Assembly (NCBI GenBank): GCA_938004315.1
Contig: CALKWG010000155.1
Location: 1 to 12,729 of the forward strand
From: an uncultured Spirochaetaceae bacterium
GTDB taxonomy: Bacteria > Spirochaetota > Spirochaetia > Treponematales > UBA12059
Reading direction: 5' to 3'
Length of the DNA: 12,729 bases
This document shows positions 6,920 to 12,729 of the stretch, piece by piece. The notes beneath the pieces were generated by a model that saw nothing but the letters and a program-made list of their open reading frames with translations, was not told the origin of the DNA and made no database searches. Position 1 is the first letter of the stretch; the number at the start of each line of letters is the position of its first letter. The position numbers and the translations under genes were made by a program.

Positions 6920-9562
6920 CTACGCCAGGTCCGCCAGGTAGCGCTCGAGCTTCTCGGCCCGGGCACGCGCCTCGGCCAGCTTCTGCCGTTCCTTGGCGAC
7001 GACCTCCTCGGGCGCGCCGGCGACGAAGCCCTGGCTGGCCAGCTTGGCCTCGACCTTGTCGGCGAATTGGCGCTCCTTCTCCGCGTCCTTGCGGAAGCGG
7101 GCCGCCAGCTGGGCCGCGTCCACCGCCTCCTTGGCGTAGACGTAGCACTCGAAGCCGCGCCCGGCCAAGGCCAAGGCTCCTTCGGGCTTGGCGACGACGG
7201 GGGCGACGCCCTCGGCCGCCGCCAGGAGCTCGGCCAAGGCCGCGTTCCTCGCCATGAAGCCGCCGTCGTCGGCCCCCTCGTCCAGCTTAAAGCGCACCCG
7301 AAGCTTCCTCTCGGGCGCTATGCCGAACTCGGCGCGCAGGGCCCGCACCATGGTGACGAGCTCCTTCATCATGCCGAAGCGCGCGGCTATCGCCTCGTCG
7401 CGGCGGAGCTCGGATCGCGGATAGGCGCGCACGATCAGGCGGCCGCGGGCGTTCGGCAGCTTGCCGTAGATCTCCTCGGTCACGAAGGGCAGGAAGGGGT
7501 GCAGGAGGGCCAGCGACTCGGCCAGCACGTCCAGGAGCACGGTGACGGCGCGGTCGCGCTCGGCCGGATCCTCGGCCCTGGTGGACAGCTTCGTGGCCTC
7601 CAGGTACCAATCGCAGAAATCGTTCCAGAAGTACTCGTACAGGGTCGACGCCGCGTCGTTGAAGCGGTAGGCCGCCATGGCCTCGGCGACGGCCGCGGCC
7701 GCGGCGCCCAGGCGCTCGTAGATCCAGCGGTCGGCGTCGTTCAAGGAGGGCTCGAAGACGAGCTCGCGGCCCTCCAGGTTCATGAGTATGTAGCGGCTCG
7801 CGTTCCAGATCTTGTTGGCGAACTTGGAGCCGAGCTTGAAGCTCTCCTTATCGAGGAGCACGTCCTGCCCCTGGCTCGTGAGGAAGGCCAGGGTAAACTT
7901 GAGCGCGTCGGCGCCGTATTCGTCCACGATCTCCAGGGGGTCGATGCCGTTGCCCAAGGACTTGGACATCTTGCGGCCCTGCTTGTCGCGTATGAGCGTG
8001 GTGATGTACACGTCGCGGAAGGGCGACTTCTCCATGAACTCCATGCCCGCCATGATCATGCGCGCGACCCAGAAGAAGATGATGTCGTAGCCGGTCACCA
8101 GGGCCGTGGTCGGGTAATAGCGGCGGAGGTCGGCGGTATCGTCGGGCCAGCCCATCACGGAGAAGGGCCAGAGCCAGGAGCTGAACCAGGTGTCCAGGAC
8201 GTCCTCGTCCTGCCTGAGCTCGGTCGACTTGCACTTGGGGCAGATCGTCGGCTCCTCGCGCTCCACCATCACGTAGCCGCAGTGGTCGCAGTACCAGACC
8301 GGGATCCGGTGGCCCCACCAGAGCTGGCGGCTGATGCACCAGTCGCGGATGTTCGAAAGCCAATGCTCGTAGGTGTTCTCCCAGCGCTGCGGGTAGAACT
8401 TCACGTCGCCGTCGCGCCAGGCCTTCAGGGCCTTCTCGGCCAGGGGCTTCATCTTCACGAACCACTGCTCGGAGAGATAGGGCTCCACCACGGTATGGCA
8501 GCGGTAGCAGTGGCCCACGGCGTGCTGCACGGGGCGCTCGGCCACGAAGAGGCCTCGGGCCTTCAGGTCCTCGACCACGAGCTTCCTGGCGTCGCGGGCC
8601 TTGAGGCCGCGGTACTTCTCGGGCACGTTCTCATTGAGGGTGCCGTCGGGGTTCAGGATGTTGATGCGTTCCAGGTTATGGCGGTTGCCCACCTCGAAGT
8701 CGTTGGGGTCGTGGGCCGGGGTGATCTTCACGAGGCCCGTGCCGAACTCCCTATCGACGTAGGTATCGGCGATCAGCGGAATGTCGCGGCCGGCTAGGGG
8801 CAGGCGCAGGAGCTTGCCCTCGAGGGCCTTGTAGCGCTCGTCCTCGGGATGGAAGGCCACGGCCGTATCGCCTAAGAGGGTCTCCGGCCGCGTGGTGGCG
8901 ATCTCTATGGAGCCCGAGCCGTCGGCGTACTCGTAGCGGATGTGGTACATCGCGCCCTGCTCGTCCTCGTGCTCTACCTCGTCGTCGGCCAGGGCGGTAC
9001 CGCAGGAGCAGCACCAGTTCACCAGGTACTTGCCGCGGTAGACTAAGCCCCGCTCGTAGAGCCGCACGAATACCTCGCGCACGGCCTTGGACAGGCCCTC
9101 GTCCATGGTGAAGCGCTCGCGGCTCCAGTCGCAGGAGGCGCCGATCTTCTCGAGCTGCTTGGTGATGACGGCGTGGTGCTCGTCCTTGACCTTCCAGGTC
9201 TCCTCGATGAACTTCTCGCGCCCGAGCTCCCGGCGCTTGACGCCGCGCTCGCGGAGCTTCTTCTCCACCACGTGCTGGGTGGCGATGCCGGCGTGGTCGG
9301 TGCCGGGGACCCAGAGGGTCGGCCGGCCGGTCATGCGGTGGTAGCGTATCAGGATGTCCTGCAGGGAGTTATTGAGGCCGTGCCCGACGTGCAGGACGCC
9401 GGTGACGTTGGGCGGGGGTATGACGACGACGAAGGGTTTCTTGGGCGCGCCCTCGCGGACGCCGGCGTTCGGCTGGAAAAGGCCTTCGGCCTTCCAGGCC
9501 GCGTAGATACGGTCTTCGAACTGCTTGGGGTCGTAGGCTTTCTCGAGCTCGACGGCTTTCAT
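6920..9562 (-). CDS. valS: Valyl-tRNA synthetase
   Basis: Cytoplasmic class I aminoacyl-tRNA synthetase of 880 residues that joins valine to tRNA-Val. Marks in order: PPPNVTGVLHVGHGLN with the HIGH motif as HVGH at 58-61, GTDHAG (87-92), the editing domain with TTRPETLLGD (223-232), DWCISRQLWWG (407-417), DTWFSSWLWP (457-466), and KMSKS at 531-535. Two zinc sites of the Thermus type are visible: C184/C187 with C352/C355, and C425/C428 with C441/C444. The anticodon-binding domain follows, then a charged C-terminal coiled coil from about 815 to 880, the arm that contacts tRNA. ATG 9562 is chosen for its GGAGGG site; the upstream ATG at 9616 would add 18 residues and has no ribosome site. It is the first gene of the operon valS, HD hydrolase, deoC, BMP lipoprotein. 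Confidence 0.98.
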   Translation of the reverse strand: MKAVELEKAYDPKQFEDRIYAAWKAEGLFQPNAGVREGAPKKPFVVVIPPPNVTGVLHVGHGLNNSLQDILIRYHRMTGRPTLWVPGTDHAGIATQHVVEKKLRERGVKRRELGREKFIEETWKVKDEHHAVITKQLEKIGASCDWSRERFTMDEGLSKAVREVFVRLYERGLVYRGKYLVNWCCSCGTALADDEVEHEDEQGAMYHIRYEYADGSGSIEIATTRPETLLGDTAVAFHPEDERYKALEGKLLRLPLAGRDIPLIADTYVDREFGTGLVKITPAHDPNDFEVGNRHNLERINILNPDGTLNENVPEKYRGLKARDARKLVVEDLKARGLFVAERPVQHAVGHCYRCHTVVEPYLSEQWFVKMKPLAEKALKAWRDGDVKFYPQRWENTYEHWLSNIRDWCISRQLWWGHRIPVWYCDHCGYVMVEREEPTICPKCKSTELRQDEDVLDTWFSSWLWPFSVMGWPDDTADLRRYYPTTALVTGYDIIFFWVARMIMAGMEFMEKSPFRDVYITTLIRDKQGRKMSKSLGNGIDPLEIVDEYGADALKFTLAFLTSQGQDVLLDKESFKLGSKFANKIWNASRYILMNLEGRELVFEPSLNDADRWIYERLGAAAAAVAEAMAAYRFNDAASTLYEYFWNDFCDWYLEATKLSTRAEDPAERDRAVTVLLDVLAESLALLHPFLPFVTEEIYGKLPNARGRLIVRAYPRSELRRDEAIAARFGMMKELVTMVRALRAEFGIAPERKLRVRFKLDEGADDGGFMARNAALAELLAAAEGVAPVVAKPEGALALAGRGFECYVYAKEAVDAAQLAARFRKDAEKERQFADKVEAKLASQGFVAGAPEEVVAKERQKLAEARARAEKLERYLADLA

Positions 9563-9587
9563 GTCATACCCTCCGGTGCTTCTAGAC

Positions 9588-9616
9588 ACTGTAGCAAAAA
9601 GCCCGGCGGTGTGCAA
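9588..9616 (-). promoter_or_regulatory. Possible promoter of the valS operon
   Basis: On the minus strand TTGCAC (9611-9616) and TACAGT (9588-9593) lie 17 bases apart, about 26 bases before ATG 9562. The -35 box matches three of six and the -10 box four of six consensus bases. The same TTGCA start is seen in the -35 box before the BMP lipoprotein. No T-box, attenuator hairpin or other leader structure is visible. Confidence 0.4.
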
Positions 9617-9643
9617 TCTCGTCGGCTAGAACTGAACTGTCCA

Positions 9644-9673
9644 TTGCCTGCCCCATGCCGGGAGCGTATACTT
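9644..9673 (+). promoter_or_regulatory. Sigma70-type promoter of the small ORF and kinase operon
   Basis: TTGCCT (9644-9649) and TATACT (9668-9673) are 18 bases apart, with four of six and five of six consensus bases. The expected start near 9680 leaves a leader of about 50 bases before ATG 9729. It diverges from the valS promoter. Confidence 0.6.
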
Positions 9674-9728
9674 AGGCGCGGGCGGCCCGGGCCGCCCCGC
9701 AAAGCGACCGAGCCAGGAGGCAACGACT

Positions 9729-9839
9729 ATGGGTGAGAAGAGCAAGCAGCCGAAAGAACCGAAGAAGAAGCCCCAGAAGACCATGATGGAGAAGCGCAAG
9801 GAGAAGCGCGAGAAAGCCGCCTCCAAGCACGACGAATAG
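9729..9839 (+). CDS. Small lysine- and glutamate-rich protein, 36 residues
   Basis: A short gene of 36 codons plus TAG. It is supported by a perfect AGGAGG site at 9715-9720, eight bases before the ATG, by a good promoter upstream, and by the overlap of its TAG with the GTG of the kinase gene (TAGTG at 9837-9841). The product is almost wholly hydrophilic: about a third lysine, with several glutamates, prolines in the first half (QPKEPKKKPQK) and a charged, probably helical second half (MMEKRKEKREKAASKHDE). There is no signal peptide, membrane segment or cysteine. Such composition suggests a disordered protein that binds nucleic acid or ribosomes, or simply a leader peptide that couples translation to the kinase. 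I do not assign a function. The reverse strand here reads as a hydrophobic shadow. Confidence 0.72.
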   Translation: MGEKSKQPKEPKKKPQKTMMEKRKEKREKAASKHDE

Positions 9840-10930
9840 TGACGACCCAAGGCCGGCGGCCGCCCCGCGGCGGCCCCGGCTCCGACGCCGTACCCGAGGC
9901 GCCCGAGGCGCTGTACTCGGGCTTCGACCGCCTCTTAGGGCGCATACACGCCCTCTTTACCGGCCGACATAAGGTGGCCATCGCCCTTCTATCCTGGGCC
10001 GTCTACGCGGCCCTCGTCGTCGCCGCCGGCCCGACGCTTGAGGTCTCCTCCAACTACCTGATAATCCTGCCGCTCCTAGCCACGTCTATGAGCTTCGGCC
10101 TGCCCGGCGGCCTCCTGGCCGGCGCCTTCGGCCTGCCGGCCAACCTCGCGCTGTTCCAGATCATCGGCCGCCCGGAATTCTCGCCGGCCTCCAAGCCCAT
10201 AGCCGAGCTCGCGGGGCTCGTCCTGGGCTCGGCCTTAGGCTACCTCTCGGATTTCTACCGCAAGTTGGAGCGCGAGCGGGCCCTGCGCGGCGCTACCGAG
10301 CGCGAGCTCCGCGAGGCGCTCGCCGCCCGCGACCTCCTATTCAAGGAGCTCAACCACCGCGTTAAGAATAATTTGAACCTCGTGCTGAGCATCATCAGCC
10401 TGCAGGCGCGGCGCGCCGCGACGGCGGATCTTAGGCGCGAGCTCGGCGAGCTCTCGGGGCGGGTCAAGGCGCTGTCGCTCGTGCACGAGCAGCTGTACCG
10501 CAAGGCGGACATCTCGGCGGTGGACGTACGCGAGTACTTGAAGACCCTGGCCGACGGCGTGCGGCGCGCGGTCGGCGACCCCAGGCTCCCGCCCGTCGTC
10601 ACGCTCGACTGCCCGAGCCGCGAGCTCCCCATGGAGCTGGCCGCTCCCCTGGGCCTCATCGTCAATGAGGCGCTGACCAACGCGTTCAAGCACGCCGGCG
10701 GGCGGGCCGAGCCGCTCCGTATCGAACTGCGCTTAAGCTCGGAGCCGGAGGCCCTGTCCTTGGAGATCGCCGACGACGGTAACGGCGCGCTCGACGCCCC
10801 GGCGGCGCACGCCGGGAGCCTCGGCATCAAGCTGATAGAGGGCTTGGCCGGTCAGTTAAGCGGCGGCGCCAGCTATAGCCGCGAGGGCGGCCGCACGGTC
10901 TTCCGCCTACGCTTCCCCGTCGCCCCGTAG
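9839..10930 (+). CDS. Membrane sensor histidine kinase, HisKA_2 class
   Basis: A 363-residue sensor kinase. The first 45 residues are basic and proline-rich; hydrophobic helices follow near 46-64, 72-88, 89-108 and 120-138 with very short loops, so there is no extracytoplasmic sensor domain and the signal is probably sensed in the membrane. A short coiled coil (140-168) leads to the H-box FKELNHRVKNNLNLV with H173 as phosphate acceptor, typical of HisKA_2. The ATPase domain has an N-box NEALTNAFKHA (276-286), G1 ADDGNG (311-316) and G2 GSLGIKLIEGL (326-336). GTG 9839 overlaps the stop of the small lysine-rich gene, has no ribosome site of its own and probably relies on coupling. No response regulator is nearby, so its partner is elsewhere. 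Its end overlaps the Fur-family gene by 24 bases. Confidence 0.9.
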   Translation: MTTQGRRPPRGGPGSDAVPEAPEALYSGFDRLLGRIHALFTGRHKVAIALLSWAVYAALVVAAGPTLEVSSNYLIILPLLATSMSFGLPGGLLAGAFGLPANLALFQIIGRPEFSPASKPIAELAGLVLGSALGYLSDFYRKLERERALRGATERELREALAARDLLFKELNHRVKNNLNLVLSIISLQARRAATADLRRELGELSGRVKALSLVHEQLYRKADISAVDVREYLKTLADGVRRAVGDPRLPPVVTLDCPSRELPMELAAPLGLIVNEALTNAFKHAGGRAEPLRIELRLSSEPEALSLEIADDGNGALDAPAAHAGSLGIKLIEGLAGQLSGGASYSREGGRTVFRLRFPVAP

Positions 10931-11371
10931 CGGGGCTCCCGCCGCGGCGCAGGCGGGGCAGACGCCGTAGAGCTCCAGGCGATGCCCGTCGGCCGCGTAG
11001 CCGTAGCGCTTGAACACCGCATCCTGGGCCTTCTCTATCGCGGGGTCGACGAACTCGACCACGGCGCCGCAACGCACGCAGCTTAAATGGTCGTGGTGGG
11101 CGTGGCGCCACGCGTGCTCGAACTGCCGGGCGCCCTCGTCGTGGCAGGCCTCGCGGGCCAGGCCGGCATCGCGGAATAACTTCATGGCGCGGAACACGGT
11201 GGCCTGCCCGATCCCCGGGTCGAGGCGCTTGGCCGCCTCGTAGACCGCCTCCGCGGTCACGTGCGACTCCAGCGACATAAAGGCCTCGAGGACCGTCATG
11301 CGCGCGGCGGTAAGCTTAAGGCCGCGCTCTTTGATGTACTGCTCCAGAACCCTGCGCTCGTCCTTATGCAC
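10907..11371 (-). CDS. Fur-family metal-responsive transcription regulator
   Basis: A DNA-binding repressor of 154 residues. The winged helix covers about residues 1-80: GLKLTAARMTVLEAF (17-31), HVTAEAVYEAAKR (37-49) and the recognition helix QATVFRAMKLFRDAGL (56-71). The dimer and metal half follows: RQFEHAWRHAHHDHLSC with a histidine cluster H85, H90, H92, H93, H95, then CVRC (C98, C101) and CPAC (C138, C141), which form the structural zinc site. HHDHL is close to Fur proper, yet PerR or Zur cannot be excluded. GTG 11371 is chosen because GGAGGGG (11375-11381) lies just upstream; the ATG at 11419 would add 16 residues with no site. Its 3' end overlaps the kinase gene tail to tail by 24 bases, and it diverges from sbcB. 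Confidence 0.92.
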   Translation of the reverse strand: MHKDERRVLEQYIKERGLKLTAARMTVLEAFMSLESHVTAEAVYEAAKRLDPGIGQATVFRAMKLFRDAGLAREACHDEGARQFEHAWRHAHHDHLSCVRCGAVVEFVDPAIEKAQDAVFKRYGYAADGHRLELYGVCPACAAAGAPLRGDGEA

Positions 11372-11389
11372 GCGCCCCTCCGTCCGCGT

Positions 11390-11419
11390 ATTTTCGCGCC
11401 CGAAGGCGGCGAGGGTCAA
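11390..11419 (-). promoter_or_regulatory. Possible promoter of the Fur-family gene
   Basis: On the minus strand TTGACC (11414-11419, five of six consensus) and GAAAAT (11390-11395, four of six) are 18 bases apart. A start near 11383 would give a leader of about 12 bases that just includes the GGAGGGG ribosome site. I see no clear 19-base Fur box. Confidence 0.4.
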
Positions 11420-11432
11420 GGGTCATCGCGCC

Positions 11433-11457
11433 TGCGGCGCGTCGCATGCGGCGCGTC
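11433..11457. repeat. Two direct copies of an 11-base repeat between fur-type gene and sbcB
   Basis: TGCGGCGCGTC occurs at 11433-11443 and again at 11447-11457, a period of 14 bases. It lies between two divergent promoters. It could be a protein-binding site, but the surrounding DNA is nearly all G and C, so chance is a real alternative. Confidence 0.35.
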
Positions 11458-11472
11458 ACCGCGCGGCGGCCA

Positions 11473-11501
11473 TGGCCACGCGGCGCGCGCCTCGCTATAC
11501 T
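11473..11501 (+). promoter_or_regulatory. Promoter of sbcB, apparently giving a leaderless transcript
   Basis: TGGCCA (11473-11478) and TATACT (11496-11501) are 17 bases apart, with four of six and five of six consensus bases. Only six bases separate the -10 box from the sbcB ATG at 11508, so the expected transcription start is the ATG itself. No Shine-Dalgarno site precedes the ATG. Confidence 0.5.
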
Positions 11502-11507
11502 GCGCGC

Positions 11508-12683
11508 ATGGCGAGCATACTCTGGTACGACCTCGAGACCTTCGGCCTGGAGCCCCGACACGACCGCATCGCGCAGTTCGCCTGCGTGCGCACGAACGAA
11601 GCCCTCGAGCCCGTCTCGGGCGGCCTCGTCCTCTACAACACGATAACGCCCGACTACCTCCCCAGCCCCTACGCCTGCATGGTGCACGGCGTCTCGCCCC
11701 GCCAGACCATGGACGAGGGCATACCCGAGTACCAGTTCGCCAAGGCCCTGCGGACCGAGATGTCGGCGCCGGGCACCTGCGTTGCCGGTTATAATTCTAT
11801 AAAATTCGACGACGAATTCGTACGCAACCTCTTCTACCGCAATCTCTTCGACCCCTACGAGCGCGAGTGGGCCGACGGCAACAGCCGCTGGGACGTCATC
11901 GACCTCTTCCGCGCCGCGCGGGACCTGCGGCCCGAGGGCATGGCCTGGCCCGTGAACGATAAGGGCCGGCCCGACTTCACCCTCGGCGCGATGGCGGCCG
12001 CCAACGAAGTCCGCCTCGAGCACGCCCACGACGCCCTGGCCGACATAGAGGCGACCATAGCGCTGGCCAGGCTGGTGCGGGAGCGGCAGGGCCGGCTCTA
12101 CGATTGGTACTGGCGGCATCGTAGCCGCGACGCCCTCCGGCCCCTCATCGACCTGGCCGGCCGCGAGCCCCTCGTGCACACGGCGGCCGCCTACACGAGC
12201 GAGCGCGGCTGCAGCGCGATCATCGCGCCCGTGGGCATGGTCCCCGGCCGCCGCGACCTCGTCGTCGCGGTGGACCTGCGTCGGGACCCGGAGCCCCTGG
12301 TCTCGCTCTCGGTGGACGAGCTCAAGCGCCGGGTCTTCGGCAAGGCCGCCGAGCTGGCCGAGGGCGAGCGCATACCCCTCGTGCAGATACGGCTCGGCCG
12401 CTGCCCCTACCTGGCGCCCCTGTCCATCCTGGACGCCAAAGCCGAGGCGCGCCTGGGCCTGGACTCCGCCTTAGCCGGGAAACGAGCCGCCTCCCTGAGC
12501 AAGGAGCCCGGCCTCATCCAGAAGCTGGCCGCCGTGTTCGCCCCGGACGGCCGCGGCGCCGCCGACGCCGACCCCGAGTACCGCATCTACTCGGGCGGCT
12601 TCTTCCGCGACGAGGACCGCGAGGCCATGGACGAGCTCCACGAACTCATCGCGACCCTCGGCCCCGCCCTGGCCAAGCCTAAA
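11508..12683 (+). CDS. sbcB: Exodeoxyribonuclease I (partial, 3' end missing)
   Basis: A 3'-to-5' single-strand DNA exonuclease of the DEDDh (DnaQ-like) class, which trims single-stranded ends in repair and recombination. The 392 genuine codons align along E. coli ExoI (475 residues), so about 80 C-terminal residues are missing. Catalytic residues are in place: D8 and E10 in WYDLETFG, D101 in GYNSIKFDDEFVRN, and H174 and D179 in HAHDALADIEA. NSRWDVIDL (125-133) and ALRPEG-type RPEGMAWP (141-148) are family marks. The SH3-like and helical C-terminal part follows, with GRCPYLAP (297-304) and YSGGFF (361-366). The frame stays open to the edge, but from codon 393 it reads through adapter as RSEERRVGKECRSRW, which is not protein sequence of the organism. 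ATG 11508 has no ribosome site and lies right after a -10 box. Confidence 0.95.
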
Positions 12684-12729
12684 AGATCGGAAGAGCGTCG
12701 TGTAGGGAAAGAGTGTAGATCTCGGTGGT
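12684..12729. other. Illumina TruSeq adapter sequence left at the right end of the contig
   Basis: The last 46 bases begin AGATCGGAAGAGC and continue with GTCGTGTAGGGAAAGAGTGT and the rest of the reverse complement of the TruSeq universal adapter, as I recall it, without a mismatch. It is a library artefact, not genome. It should be trimmed, and the sbcB reading frame cut at 12683. Confidence 0.97.

Noticed and set aside
6821..8797. A 658-codon open frame on the plus strand across valS
   Set aside because: It is the mirror of valS codon bias in GC-rich DNA; it has no ribosome site, no recognisable domain, and valS is certain.
9563..9616. N-terminal extension of valS to ATG 9616
   Set aside because: There is no ribosome site there, and the proposed promoter lies within it; ATG 9562 has GGAGGG.
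9626..9850. A 74-codon hydrophobic frame opposite the small lysine-rich gene
   Set aside because: Lysine codons read as phenylalanine and leucine on the other strand, so hydrophobic runs are expected; it has no ribosome site.
11372..11419. N-terminal extension of the Fur-family protein to ATG 11419
   Set aside because: The added 16 residues match nothing in the family and the GTG at 11371 has GGAGGGG beside it.
11364..12179. A 271-codon open frame on the minus strand across sbcB and the start of the Fur-family gene
   Set aside because: It overlaps two well-supported genes and shows no family motif; sbcB has all its catalytic residues on the plus strand.
1..12729. CRISPR array, tRNA or rRNA genes, insertion sequence or prophage
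   Set aside because: I saw no regularly spaced repeats, no clover-leaf or rRNA sequence, no transposase or integrase, and no phage gene.

Overview
This is a GC-rich bacterial chromosomal segment with ordinary bacterial signals: strong Shine-Dalgarno sites, sigma70-like promoters and one clear intrinsic terminator. It holds nine complete protein genes, one of them a 36-codon ORF, plus two genes cut by the ends of the window. I see no RNA gene, CRISPR array, insertion sequence or phage gene. The order lipoprotein / double ATPase / two permeases resembles the Treponema pallidum purine-nucleoside system PnrA-E and the Bacillus NupNOPQ system. With the high GC, a free-living or gut spirochaete is plausible, but that placement is inference only.

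Layout. (1) Positions 1-4394, minus strand: a BMP-family nucleoside-type ABC importer, transcribed as lipoprotein, terminator, double ATPase, permease, permease; the last permease runs off the left edge. (2) Positions 4491-9562, minus strand: a tight operon valS, a stand-alone HD hydrolase of the Rel/SpoT type, deoC, and a second, divergent BMP-family lipoprotein. (3) Positions 9729-10930, plus strand: a 36-residue lysine-rich protein and, overlapping it by one base, a membrane histidine kinase of the HisKA_2 class. (4) Positions 10907-11371, minus strand: a Fur-family regulator whose 3' end overlaps the kinase 3' end. (5) Position 11508 to the right edge, plus strand: exonuclease I (sbcB), which seems to be read from a leaderless transcript and is broken off by Illumina adapter sequence in the last 46 bases.

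How the genes fit together. The ABC system would bring nucleosides across the inner membrane, and DeoC would cleave the deoxyribose 5-phosphate released from deoxynucleosides into glyceraldehyde 3-phosphate and acetaldehyde. The second BMP lipoprotein has lost the residues that mark the ligand pocket in its neighbour, so it may bind something else. The valS operon also encodes a likely alarmone hydrolase, which puts tRNA charging, a (p)ppGpp-type enzyme and nucleoside salvage under one promoter.

The strongest points for a second look are the adapter at the right end, which fakes a C-terminus for the exonuclease; the valS / SpoT-like HD / deoC / BMP linkage; the altered BMP paralogue; the terminator inside the transporter operon; and the apparent leaderless sbcB. 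I found no clearly new multi-gene system.
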